The notes below the pieces were generated by a model. The model was not told the DNA's origin and ran no database searches. It was given only the letters and a program-made list of their open reading frames with translations. Shown here piece by piece: positions 16,587-24,452 of a DNA stretch of 64,000 nt. How positions within the stretch are numbered: position 1 is the stretch's first letter; each line of letters starts with the position of its first letter. This DNA comes from Zafaria cholistanensis (GTDB taxonomy: Bacteria; Actinomycetota; Actinomycetes; Actinomycetales; Micrococcaceae), in NCBI RefSeq assembly GCF_008580665.1, contig NZ_BKDJ01000012.1:1-64000 (forward strand). Direction: 5' to 3'. The translations under genes were made by a program, and so were the position numbers.

Positions 16587-18170
16587 CTAGAGGCCGCTGG
16601 CCGCCGGTTCCAGGGAGGTGGAGGCTTCCGCCGCCGGGTCGGCGCCGAGCAGCACGGCGGCGGCGCGTTCGGCGATCATGACGGTGGGGGCGTTGGTGTT
16701 GCCGGTTGGGACGAGGGGCATGATCGAGGCGTCGGCGATCCGCAGGCCCTGCAGTCCGTGGACCGCGAAGGTCTGCGGGTCCACGACCGCCAGTTCGTCC
16801 TGTCCCATTTTGCAGGTGCCCACCTGGTGGTGGTAAGTCACCACGGATTCGCGGACGTAGGTCTCAAGCTCGTCGTCGGCGACCTCCGGGCCGGGGTAGA
16901 TCTCCGTCGGTTCCCAGCCGCTCAGGGCCTGGGTGCGTCCGATCTGCCGGCACTGGCGGACGGAGGCGACCAGGGCGTCGACGTCCTGCTGCTCCTTCAG
17001 TGCGCCCAAATCGATGCGGATGGGGTCTTCCGGGTTGGGGCCGGTCAGGGTCAGCTCGCCGCGGCTGGCTGGGCGGACGAGTCCGCCCAGCATGGAGAAG
17101 CCGTTGTCAGGGCCGGTCATGTCCCCGGGCTTGTAATTCTGGGAGTACATCGGGACCGAGAAGAAGATGGGCTGGGTGTCCGGCACGGGCAGCTCGGGGC
17201 GGCTTTTGGCGAACAGGTGCACCTCGGCGGGAGCGGTCTCGCCCATGGGCACCGGCCGGGCGGCGGTGGTGAAGATGACGGGCGCGAGCAGGTGGTCGTG
17301 CAGGTTCTTGCCCACCCCGGGGAGGTCGTGTACCGGCTCGATCCCCACCCCGCGCAGTTCCTCCGCCGGCCCGATGCCCGAGCGCAGCAGCAGCTCCGGG
17401 GAGTTCAGGGCACCGGCGGCCAGGATCGTTTCGGAGGCGCGCAGGGTCTTCCGCTCGCCCTGGTGGTCGAACTCGATGCCGGTGACCCTGCCGTCCTCGA
17501 CCAGCAGCCGGCGGGCGTGCGCGCCGGTCACCAGGGTGAGGTTCGGGTGGTTGGCGACCGGCTTGAGGTAGGCCCGCCACGTGTTCAGGCGCTTGCCGTC
17601 GCGGATATTGAGCTGCATCCGGGACACGCCCTCGACGGTTCCGCTGTTGTAGTCCTCGTTCAGCGGCAGGCCGATCTCGAGGGCGCCAGCGAGCATGTCT
17701 TCCTGGACCTGGTTGCGGGGGAAGTCCTGGACCACGTCCAGCGGACCGTCCGCACCGCGGGTCTCCGAGGCGCCGCCGTCGAAGTTCTCGATGGCCTTGA
17801 ACACCGGAAGGACCTCGTCCCAGGACCAGCCGGGGCAGCCGGCCTGCGCCCAGGAGTCGTAGTCCCACCGGTCCCCGCGCACCCAGATGGTGGCGTTCAG
17901 GGCGTGGGATCCACCCATCACCTTGCCGCGGGGCAGGTGCAGGCGCCGCCCGGCGCAGCCTTCCTGCTCGACGGTGTAGTAGTCCCAGTCCTGCTCGCTG
18001 TGCCACAGCAGGCCCAGCGTGTTGAGGTGGTCAATATGCGGGTTGATGTCCTGGTCGCCGGCCTCCAGCACGGCCACGCGCTTGCCGGCATCGATCAGGC
18101 GCCGCGCGAGGACGTTGCCGGCCGAGCCGGCACCAACGACGATGAAATCGAACTCAGGGGTGGTCTGCAT
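16587..18170 (-). CDS. GMC-family flavin oxidoreductase
   Basis: 527 residues from ATG 18170, chosen because GAAAGG lies 5 bases before it; an upstream in-frame start at 18206 lacks a site. The FAD-binding fold begins DFIVVGAGSAGNVLARRL with the ADP-binding GxGxxG, and the GMC signature PRGKVMGGSHALNATIWVRG lies near residues 80-99. The catalytic His in TYHHQVGTCKMG and the AS-I-MP-x-V-x-TGNTNAPTVMIAERAA C-terminal segment are present. These enzymes oxidise primary alcohols such as choline or polyols. No betaine aldehyde dehydrogenase is adjacent, so choline dehydrogenase is only one option. Confidence 0.9.
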   Translation of the reverse strand: MQTTPEFDFIVVGAGSAGNVLARRLIDAGKRVAVLEAGDQDINPHIDHLNTLGLLWHSEQDWDYYTVEQEGCAGRRLHLPRGKVMGGSHALNATIWVRGDRWDYDSWAQAGCPGWSWDEVLPVFKAIENFDGGASETRGADGPLDVVQDFPRNQVQEDMLAGALEIGLPLNEDYNSGTVEGVSRMQLNIRDGKRLNTWRAYLKPVANHPNLTLVTGAHARRLLVEDGRVTGIEFDHQGERKTLRASETILAAGALNSPELLLRSGIGPAEELRGVGIEPVHDLPGVGKNLHDHLLAPVIFTTAARPVPMGETAPAEVHLFAKSRPELPVPDTQPIFFSVPMYSQNYKPGDMTGPDNGFSMLGGLVRPASRGELTLTGPNPEDPIRIDLGALKEQQDVDALVASVRQCRQIGRTQALSGWEPTEIYPGPEVADDELETYVRESVVTYHHQVGTCKMGQDELAVVDPQTFAVHGLQGLRIADASIMPLVPTGNTNAPTVMIAERAAAVLLGADPAAEASTSLEPAASGL

Positions 18171-18305
18171 GATTGCCTTTCGCCTGTCCATCTCGATCTG
18201 AATCAATTGTGATCAGCGACACAGGGTGGCGTTTAGGCGATGCGTGCTCTCTTCTTGACCGCCAGCGCACGGGCACCTGCCGGCGCAGGCTTGTGCAGCG
18301 GCCGG

Positions 18306-18340
18306 CCGGGGCGGAGCCGCCCTCTCAGGCCCCGCCCCGG
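18306..18340. terminator. Hairpin downstream of the zinc alcohol dehydrogenase
   Basis: CCGGGGCGG (18306-18314) is the complement of CCGCCCCGG (18332-18340). It begins 14 bases beyond the minus-strand stop of the alcohol dehydrogenase gene. Confidence 0.55.
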
Positions 18341-18353
18341 TTTACGGGTCCCG

Positions 18354-19397
18354 CTAGGCCAGGGTGGCGGCGTCGATGACGAAGCGGTAGCGCACCTGGG
18401 AAGCCATGACGCGTTCGTAGGCCTCGTTGATCTGGTCGGCGCTGATGAGTTCGGTTTCCGCAGTGACGCCGTGTTCGGCGCAGAAGTCCAGCATCTCCTG
18501 GGTTTCGCGGATTCCGCCGATCAGGGATCCGGCGAAGCTGCGCCGGCCAGTGATGAGGGCGGTCGCTTTGACCGGCAGCGGTTCAGCCGGGGCGCCCACG
18601 TTGACCAGGGTTCCGTTGAGGGAAAGCAGCATCAGGTAGGCGCTGATGTCGATGCTGGCGCTGACGGTGTTCACGATCAGGTCGAAGCTGCCGGCAAGCC
18701 GTTCGAAAGTTTCCGGGTCGCTGGTGGCGAAATAGTGGTCGGCGCCCAGCCGCAGCCCGTCCTCCTTCTTGGACAGGGTCTGGGAGAGGACGGTGACCTC
18801 CGCGCCCAGCGCGTGGGCAATCTGGACGGCCATGTGGCCGAGCCCGCCCATGCCGACGACGGCGACCTTCTTGCCGGGCCCCGCGCCCCAGCGCTTGAGC
18901 GGGGAGTAGGTCGTGATGCCCGCGCACAGCAGCGGGGCTGCGGAGGCGAAGTCGAGGGATTCCGGAACGCGCAGGACAAAGTCCTCGTTGACGACGATGT
19001 GGGTGGAATACCCGCCCTGGGTGATGGTGCCGTCACGGTCGAGGCCGCCATAGGTGGGGATGTTGCCCTGGAGGCAGTACTGCTCCTCACCCTGGAGGCA
19101 GTGGACGCACTCGCGGCAGGAGTTGACCATGCAGCCCACCCCGACGCGGTCCCCGACTTGGTGCCGGGTGACGTCGGATCCGGTTTCGGTGACGAAGCCG
19201 ACGATCTCGTGGCCGGGAGCGAGCGGGTACTGCACCGGTCCCCACTCGCCCCGGACGGTGTGGATGTCCGAGTGGCAGATCCCGGCGTACTTGACCTCGA
19301 TCAGTACGTCGTGCGGGCCGACGTCGCGGCGTTCGATCTTGGTGGGGGCCAGCGGCTCGGAGGCGGAGGTGGCGGCGTAGGCATTCACGAGAGTCAT
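18354..19397 (-). CDS. Zinc-dependent NAD(P) alcohol dehydrogenase (YahK/CAD type)
   Basis: 347 residues of the medium-chain family. Catalytic zinc ligands are in GICHSDIH (Cys, about 40-46) and GHEIVG. The structural zinc loop has four Cys in [17 protein letters not shown]. The Rossmann fold shows [14 protein letters not shown]. Sequence style is that of YahK and cinnamyl-alcohol dehydrogenases, broad aldehyde reductases that use NADPH. AGAAGGAG precedes ATG 19397. It is divergent from an MmyB-type regulator that probably controls it. Confidence 0.9.
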   Translation of the reverse strand: MTLVNAYAATSASEPLAPTKIERRDVGPHDVLIEVKYAGICHSDIHTVRGEWGPVQYPLAPGHEIVGFVTETGSDVTRHQVGDRVGVGCMVNSCRECVHCLQGEEQYCLQGNIPTYGGLDRDGTITQGGYSTHIVVNEDFVLRVPESLDFASAAPLLCAGITTYSPLKRWGAGPGKKVAVVGMGGLGHMAVQIAHALGAEVTVLSQTLSKKEDGLRLGADHYFATSDPETFERLAGSFDLIVNTVSASIDISAYLMLLSLNGTLVNVGAPAEPLPVKATALITGRRSFAGSLIGGIRETQEMLDFCAEHGVTAETELISADQINEAYERVMASQVRYRFVIDAATLA

Positions 19398-19511
19398 GCT
19401 GTTCTCCTTCTGGTGGGTTGGAAGATAGGGGGCTGGGAGCGCGGGGGGACGGGGAGGCGCAGGAGCCCCCTACTAGATCACCACGGGCGGCAGGCATGAG
19501 GGAGTCCCTGT

Positions 19512-19540
19512 TGTGGGGTGTACCGGCAGGGCACCCCACA
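19512..19540. promoter_or_regulatory. Inverted repeat in the divergent promoter
   Basis: TGTGGGGTG (19512-19520) and CACCCCACA (19532-19540) are exact complements with an 11-nt loop, and CCCTG/GGG flanks extend the symmetry with a bulge. It lies between the two divergent starts, just upstream of the -10 box TACCCT (19558-19563) of the regulator. It is a candidate operator for that regulator. Confidence 0.45.
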
Positions 19541-19568
19541 GGGAGGCTGGGGCGCCTACCCTTGGGTT

Positions 19569-20447
19569 GTGGACAACCGAAGCGAGGTCCGCGACTTCCT
19601 CATGTCGCGGCGGGCCAGAATCACCCCGGAAGAGGCCGGGCTCCCACCCGGGCCCAACCGCCGCGTGAAGGGACTGCGCCGCAGCGAGGTCGCCGCCCTG
19701 GCGGGGGTCAGCGTGGAGTACTACGCGAAGCTGGAGCGCGGCGCGATCGCCGGCGCCTCCGCCGGGGTGCTGGAGGCCCTGGCCGGGGCGCTGCAGTTGG
19801 ACGAGGCCGAACGCGCCCACCTTTTCAACCTCGCCCACGCTGCCGGCGGCCTGCCCGCGGCCGTCCGCCCCCGCCGCAGGACCGGCAAGACCTGGAATCC
19901 GCGCCCCAGCCTGCAATGGGCCCTGGACGCGGTCACCCACGGCGCCGCCTTCGTGCGCAATGGCCGCATGGACCTGCTGGCCGCAAACCAGCTGGCGCGG
20001 GCCTTCTACCTGCCCGTCCACGCGGACGGGGCGCACCCGCCCAACCTGGCCCGTTTCCAGTTCCTCGATGAGGCCTCCCGCGATTTCTACCCGGACTGGG
20101 GATTCTTCGCCGACGTGTGCGTCGAGATCCTCCGCACGGAAGCGGGCCGCGCCCCGCGCGACAAGGACCTCCACGACCTGGTCGGCGAGCTCTCCACCCG
20201 AAGCGCCGAATTCCGCACCCGGTGGGGTGCCCACAACGTTCGCCAGCACGGCACCGGCACCAAGCACTTCCGGCACCCCATCGTGGGAGAACTGACCCTG
20301 GCCTACGAGGGACTGGAAATGGCTGCCGAACCGGGCCTCACCATGACCATCTACACGGCAGAACCCGGCTCGCCCTCAGACGAGCGGATGCGCCTGCTCG
20401 CATCGTGGGCAGCCACGCACCCGGCGGCCGCGCTTCCCGGGCACTAG
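19569..20447 (+). CDS. XRE-type regulator with MmyB-like ligand domain
   Basis: 292 residues. An N-terminal helix-turn-helix (about 1-75) contains RRSEVAALAGVSVEYYAKLERG, the standard start of this actinobacterial family. A PAS-like MmyB domain follows (about 100-285, with LLAANQLARAFY and FRTRWGAHNVRQHGTGTK). GTG 19569 follows a TACCCT -10 box by 5 bases with no ribosome site, so the message is probably leaderless. These regulators usually sit divergent from an oxidoreductase gene and repress it, as here. The ligand is unknown. Confidence 0.88.
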   Translation: MDNRSEVRDFLMSRRARITPEEAGLPPGPNRRVKGLRRSEVAALAGVSVEYYAKLERGAIAGASAGVLEALAGALQLDEAERAHLFNLAHAAGGLPAAVRPRRRTGKTWNPRPSLQWALDAVTHGAAFVRNGRMDLLAANQLARAFYLPVHADGAHPPNLARFQFLDEASRDFYPDWGFFADVCVEILRTEAGRAPRDKDLHDLVGELSTRSAEFRTRWGAHNVRQHGTGTKHFRHPIVGELTLAYEGLEMAAEPGLTMTIYTAEPGSPSDERMRLLASWAATHPAAALPGH

Positions 20448-20611
20448 CCGTCCCGGAGGAGGACGCGGCGATTTTCGGCACTGCCGATTTCGGCATCATG
20501 GGCGGGGTGTTTAAGGTTGTCCCACAGCTGAGTGAGGCCCTCGGGACCCGCTCCAACTAATTCCGTGGCCGCGGCCCTCCTGCCGCGGCCCGTCCGAGAG
20601 GAATACCCGTC

Positions 20612-21547
20612 ATGATTGAGGCTGCGAAGACACCGGCTGTCTTCAAGAGCCCGTGGGCCAGGGCAGGCGCCATCGCGGCGGCCGCCGTGGTCGTCCTGTT
20701 CCTGGTGGTGCTGCTGGCGAAGTGGCTGCGCGAGCAGCCGGCCGTCCAGGATTTCCTGGTCACCTACCCCGGACACTCCACGTTGCCCGCCCACGCCCCC
20801 GCCGGCCTGCCGGCCTGGCTGGGCTGGCAGCACTTCCTGAACATGCTCTTCCTTGTCCTGATCGTCCGGTCCGGCTGGCAGGTGCGCACCACCGCGCGCC
20901 CGAAGGCCTACTGGACCCGCAACAACAAGGGCCTGGTCAAGACCAAGGGCAAACCCACCAAGATCAGCCTGGACCTGTGGTTCCACCAAAGCCTGGACGT
21001 GCTGTGGATGCTCAACGGGCTGGTGTTCATCGTGCTGCTGTTCGCCACCGGGCAGTGGATGCGCATCGTGCCCACCAGCTGGGACATCTTCCCCAACGCG
21101 GTGTCCGCCGCGCTGCAGTACGCCTCGCTGGACTGGCCGCATGAGAACGGCTGGATCAACTACAACGCCCTGCAGCTGCTGTCCTACTTCGCGATCGTGT
21201 TCCTCGCCGCGCCGGTGGCCATCGTCACGGGTGCGCGCATGAGCGGGGCATGGCCAAAGAACGCCACCAGGCTGAACAAGGCCTACCCGATCGGGGTGGC
21301 CCGCGCCCTGCACTTCCCGACGATGCTGTTCTTCGTGGCGTTCGTCGTCGTGCACGTGGTGCTGGTGCTGACCACCGGGGCGCTGCGCAACCTGAACCAC
21401 ATGTACGCCGCGCAGGACACCGACAGCTGGCTCGGGTTCTGGTTCTTCGCCGCCTCGGTCGTGGCCACGGTGGGGGCCTGGTTCCTGGCCCGGCCGCTGT
21501 TCCTGCGGCCCGTCGCCGCCCTGATGGGCAGCGTCACCAAGAACTGA
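20612..21547 (+). CDS. Cytochrome b561-type membrane protein
   Basis: 311 residues with about six membrane spans. Candidate haem-ligand histidines sit in WQHFLNM, WFHQSLDVLWM, LHFPTMLFF and VVHVVLV segments, resembling the di-haem four-helix cytochromes b of formate dehydrogenase, hydrogenase or thiosulfate reductase. It probably passes electrons between quinone and a partner at the membrane. No molybdopterin or iron-sulfur partner is next to it, which is unusual for this role. ATG 20612 has GAGAGGAA upstream. A strong terminator follows. Confidence 0.75.
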   Translation: MIEAAKTPAVFKSPWARAGAIAAAAVVVLFLVVLLAKWLREQPAVQDFLVTYPGHSTLPAHAPAGLPAWLGWQHFLNMLFLVLIVRSGWQVRTTARPKAYWTRNNKGLVKTKGKPTKISLDLWFHQSLDVLWMLNGLVFIVLLFATGQWMRIVPTSWDIFPNAVSAALQYASLDWPHENGWINYNALQLLSYFAIVFLAAPVAIVTGARMSGAWPKNATRLNKAYPIGVARALHFPTMLFFVAFVVVHVVLVLTTGALRNLNHMYAAQDTDSWLGFWFFAASVVATVGAWFLARPLFLRPVAALMGSVTKN

Positions 21548-21566
21548 CCCCCCTGTGGAAGGTCCT

Positions 21567-21607
21567 GTGGAAGGGCCCCGCGCACCCCGTGCGCGGGGCC
21601 CTTCCAC
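21567..21607. terminator. Bidirectional 19-bp hairpin
   Basis: Arms 21567-21585 and 21589-21607 are perfectly complementary with a 3-nt loop. It lies between the convergent cytochrome gene (stop 21547) and cysE (stop 21615) and should serve both. Confidence 0.88.
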
Positions 21608-21614
21608 GTGGGGG

Positions 21615-22202
21615 CTACAGCAGCACTGACGGATCGATCAAATCCGTGCGCGGGTCCATCGGGTATTTGCCGTCCTTGTGGCGGTGGATGGCGGGGATGC
21701 CGAGGGCGATCGAGTCGGCCGGGATATCGGTGACGACCACCGCGTTGGCTCCGATGGCGCAGTTGTCGCCAATGGACACGGGGCCCAGGACCCGGCAGCC
21801 GGAGCCCAGCATCACGTTGTTGCCCACCGTGGGGTGCCGCTTGCCGCGGTCCAGGGCGCGGCCGCCCAGGGTGGCGCCCTGGTACATCATCACGTCATCG
21901 CCGATGACGGTGGTTTCCCCAACGACGATCTTCGCGCCGTGGTCGATGAACGGACGCCGGCCGATGCTGGCCCCCGGGTGGATTTCCACCCCGGTGAGGA
22001 AGCGGGTGAACTGGGAAAGCAGCCGGGCCGGGGTGCGCCAGGACCGGCGCCAGAGGGCATGGGCGATCCGGTGACTCCAGATCGCATGCACGCCGGAGTA
22101 GGCAAGGCCCACCTCCAGGTCGCTGCGCGCGGCGGGGTCCTGGGCCCGGGCGGCCTGCAGGTCCTCGCGGAGTAGCTGGCGGAGAGTGGGTTTGGTGATC
22201 AC
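21615..22202 (-). CDS. cysE: Serine O-acetyltransferase
   Basis: 195 residues from GTG 22202. The short helical N-terminal part (REDLQAARAQDPAAR, GVHAIWSHRIAH) and the left-handed hexapeptide repeat core (GVEIHPGASIGRRPFIDHG onward) match actinobacterial CysE. Catalytic-type residues are the Asp-His pair in IDHG and His in GKRHPTVG. It makes O-acetylserine for cysteine synthesis in the cytosol. cysK is not adjacent. The GTG overlaps the TGA of a small upstream frame by 4 bases, suggesting translational coupling; a stable hairpin lies in the leader. Confidence 0.9.
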   Translation of the reverse strand: MITKPTLRQLLREDLQAARAQDPAARSDLEVGLAYSGVHAIWSHRIAHALWRRSWRTPARLLSQFTRFLTGVEIHPGASIGRRPFIDHGAKIVVGETTVIGDDVMMYQGATLGGRALDRGKRHPTVGNNVMLGSGCRVLGPVSIGDNCAIGANAVVVTDIPADSIALGIPAIHRHKDGKYPMDPRTDLIDPSVLL

Positions 22203-22336
22203 GTGGGTGCCAACCCCGCAGGGGGCCGGTTCATTCCGCAGGCGTTCGGAAGCTTCTGGTGGAAAGCGCGACGGCGGGGCGCCACCGGGAAGGTGGCGCC
22301 CCACCGCTGGAAGGCGGTGCCGGCCGGAATTACCAT
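22199..22336 (-). CDS. Possible 45-residue leader ORF coupled to cysE
   Basis: From ATG 22336 (with TAAGGG 8 bases upstream) a 45-codon frame ends in TGA that overlaps the cysE GTG as GTGA. The peptide is basic and has a single Cys. A coding hairpin lies inside it. It could couple or attenuate cysE translation, but it may be a chance frame; no homologue is recognised. Confidence 0.3.
   Translation of the reverse strand: MVIPAGTAFQRWGATFPVAPRRRAFHQKLPNACGMNRPPAGLAPT
22276..22302 (-). promoter_or_regulatory. Leader hairpin before cysE
   Basis: GGGGCGCCACC (22276-22286) and GGTGGCGCCCC (22292-22302) form an 11-bp perfect stem. A competing dyad CACCGC/GCGGTG (22302-22307, 22314-22319) begins at its edge, so the two can not both form fully. 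This is an attenuator-like arrangement, inferred only. Confidence 0.4.
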
Positions 22337-22450
22337 GGTGCTGGCCCTTAGTTTTGGCTCTTGATTCCGGGCCGGCAGGGTCCTGCCAGCGGATCCGCAC
22401 CGCCGGCCGCCTGACCGCCGCGGCCTCCGCCGCGCCACCGGAAGGAAGAC

Positions 22451-23149
22451 ATGTCAAAGATCCTGTTCCTGATGACCGGAGCCAATCATTGGACGCTCAC
22501 GGACGGCACCGCGCACCCGACGGGCTACTGGGCGGACGAGGCCGTCATCCCCTATGAGGCCTTCACGGCGGATGGCCACCAGGTCACCGTGGCCACCCCC
22601 GGGGGAGTGCGCCCGCCGGTGGACCCCGCCAGCCTGTCCCCTGAGGCGAATGGAGGCCCCGAAAACGCCGACCGCGTCAAGGCGGTGGTCTCTTCCGCGC
22701 CGGAGTTCCAGGCGCCGCTGGCCCTGGACGCGGTCCGCATCGAGGACTTCGACGCCATCTATGTCCCTGGAGGCCACGGGCCGATGGAGGACCTCGCCGT
22801 GGACGGATCGGCCGGGCGGATCCTGCGGCAGGCGCTGGAAGCGGGCCTGCCCACGGGCATCGTCTGCCACGGTCCGGCCGCCCTGCTGGCGGCCACCACC
22901 GGGGACGGGGCCAACGCCTACGCCGGGTACCGGGTCACCGCCTTCAGTAACGACGAAGAACGGCAGGCCGGGACCGCCGACAAGGCGCCGTGGCTGCTTG
23001 AGGACCGCCTGGCCTCGGCGGGCCTGGCGGTGGAAACGGGCGAGGCCTACGCCCCGCACGTGCAGGTCGACCGGAACCTCGTGACGGGGCAGAACCCCGC
23101 CTCGGCCGGTCCGGTCGCCGTCGAACTCCTCAAGAAGCTTGCCGGCTAG
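22451..23149 (+). CDS. DJ-1/PfpI family protein (Hsp31/type 1 amidotransferase-like)
   Basis: 232 residues. The nucleophile elbow is VCHGPAALLAA with Cys near residue 138 followed by His, and the preceding VPGGHGPMEDL loop supplies the acidic neighbourhood of the family. Insertions such as WADEAVIPYEAF place it with the Hsp31-like glyoxalase/chaperone branch. The likely role is glyoxal or methylglyoxal detoxification or protein repair in the cytosol. GGAAGGAA lies before ATG 22451. It is divergent from cysE. Confidence 0.85.
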   Translation: MSKILFLMTGANHWTLTDGTAHPTGYWADEAVIPYEAFTADGHQVTVATPGGVRPPVDPASLSPEANGGPENADRVKAVVSSAPEFQAPLALDAVRIEDFDAIYVPGGHGPMEDLAVDGSAGRILRQALEAGLPTGIVCHGPAALLAATTGDGANAYAGYRVTAFSNDEERQAGTADKAPWLLEDRLASAGLAVETGEAYAPHVQVDRNLVTGQNPASAGPVAVELLKKLAG

Positions 23150-23195
23150 TCTGCGGCAGCCCGGCCGGAGGAGGCCGCAACTGTAGGATCGGGGC

Positions 23196-23660
23196 ATGAC
23201 TGACCGTGCCCAGCCGACCCTGTCCTACCTGGCCACCGTAAAGGTGGAGGTTTCGCGCCCTATCGAAGTCGGAGACACTGCCGACGGTTTCCGCCGCGTC
23301 GTCCCGATCGCCGGGGGATCGGTCGAGGGACCCGAACTTAAGGGAAGCGTCCTGCCTGTTGGCGCGGACTTCCAGCTCCTGAAGTCGGAGACGGTGACCG
23401 AACTGGAAGCCAAATACATCATCGAGACGGACGAGGGCGAAAAGATCTACGTCTCCAACTACGGGATCCGTGCGGGATCGGCCGAGGACATCGCCGCGCT
23501 GGTCCGCGGGGAGAGCGTGGACCCGGAACGCATCTACTTCCGCTGCTCGCCCCGGATGGCCTCCGAGGGGCGCTGGGCGTGGCTGGGCTCACGCATCATC
23601 GTGGGCTCGGGAGTGCGCCACCCGGACGCCGTGCACCTGGAGTTCTACGTCCTGGACTAG
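23196..23660 (+). CDS. DUF3237 domain protein
   Basis: 154 residues, a single DUF3237 beta-barrel domain: opening LATVKVEVSRPIEVGDT, central GSVLPVGADFQLL and closing YFRCSPRMASEGRWAWL, then a V-x-LEFYVLD end. The family is widespread, of unknown reaction, and often found beside aromatic or terpenoid catabolic genes. A TAGGAT box (23184-23189) lies 6 bases before ATG 23196 without a ribosome site, so it is probably leaderless and independently transcribed. Confidence 0.85.
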   Translation: MTDRAQPTLSYLATVKVEVSRPIEVGDTADGFRRVVPIAGGSVEGPELKGSVLPVGADFQLLKSETVTELEAKYIIETDEGEKIYVSNYGIRAGSAEDIAALVRGESVDPERIYFRCSPRMASEGRWAWLGSRIIVGSGVRHPDAVHLEFYVLD

Positions 23661-23804
23661 CTGTATGCCCGGATTCTTCGTCGGGGACGGCTGGAGCCCG
23701 GCCGCCGCGGCCTGTCCGCGACGGCTGCTGCCGCTCCGGGCTCCTCATCGCCGCCACCGTCCAGTGGCTGGATCCAGTGGCTGCGATGATTCGGCGGATA
23801 CGCC

Positions 23805-24368
23805 CTAGGCGTCCCGTTCGAAGAGCCGGTCCGTGAGTCTCCGGGCAGCGTCGGGCGGCAGCTTCCCCGGCTCGAACAGTATCCGGTAGACGATTGGGGC
23901 CAGCACCAGGTCAATGACGTCCTCGAGATCGGGCACGTCCTCTCCCCGGTGCCGGGCGCGCTCAAGCATGATGCCGATCCGCGCGCGCGCGTACTCGCCG
24001 CCGCGCAGCGCGCTGGAGCAGTCCGCGCCGCCCGCAACCATGTCCCGCAGGAACTCCCTTCCTGTCGGTGAGGCCGATTCCTCCAGGTACTCTTCGGCCC
24101 AGGCGGTGAGGTCCCCGCGCACCGTTCCGGTGTCCGGCGGGCCCTGGGGCCGCATCCTCGCCACGGCCACGTCGGCAAGCAGCTGGTTGAGGTCGCCCCA
24201 CCGGCGGTAGATGGTCGAGGGGGCCACTCCTGCCAGCGCAGCGATCTTGGGGACGGTGAGGCTTTGCCGGCCGTGCTCGGCCTGGAGGGAACGGACGGCT
24301 GCGTGAACCGCCTGCTGGACGCGGACGGCACGGCCATGAGGGCGGGGGTCCTGAGGGTTCACCCTCAC
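23805..24368 (-). CDS. TetR-family repressor of the adjacent MFS gene
   Basis: 187 residues. The helix-turn-helix contains IAALAGVAPSTIYRRWGDLNQLL (about 43-65), followed by a TetR C-terminal domain. The frame opens at GTG 24368, but TACCCT at 24369-24374 directly before it means the transcript may start at the second GTG (24362), which would be leaderless. It is divergent from an MFS exporter. A pair of CGC-x-AA/TT-x-GCG dyads lies between them, fitting a local drug-responsive repressor. Confidence 0.87.
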   Translation of the reverse strand: MRVNPQDPRPHGRAVRVQQAVHAAVRSLQAEHGRQSLTVPKIAALAGVAPSTIYRRWGDLNQLLADVAVARMRPQGPPDTGTVRGDLTAWAEEYLEESASPTGREFLRDMVAGGADCSSALRGGEYARARIGIMLERARHRGEDVPDLEDVIDLVLAPIVYRILFEPGKLPPDAARRLTDRLFERDA

Positions 24369-24375
24369 AGGGTAA

Positions 24376-24435
24376 CGCGAATCCGTTGCGTTTCCCGGTG
24401 ACGGTCGCTAAACTCCTGTTCGCAAAATCTTTGCG
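24376..24435. promoter_or_regulatory. Divergent promoter with two TetR-type dyads
   Basis: For the MFS gene, -35 TTGCGT (24386-24391) and -10 TAAACT (24409-24414) are 17 bases apart. The perfect dyad CGCAAA-ATC-TTTGCG (24421-24435) sits just after the start of transcription. A related imperfect copy, CGCGAATCCGTTGCG (24376-24390), overlaps the -35 and lies next to the repressor's own -10. Two sites so placed would repress both genes. Confidence 0.65.
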
Positions 24436-24452
24436 TTTTGAGAAAGGCTCTT

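Noticed and set aside
16587-18170. Choline dehydrogenase BetA as a firm name
   Set aside because: No betaine aldehyde dehydrogenase, choline transporter or BetI is nearby; GMC enzymes vary widely in substrate.
151-21607. Perfect inverted repeats read as transposon ends or CRISPR repeats
   Set aside because: Each hairpin differs in sequence, sits just after a stop codon, and shows no transposase, target duplication or regular spacing.
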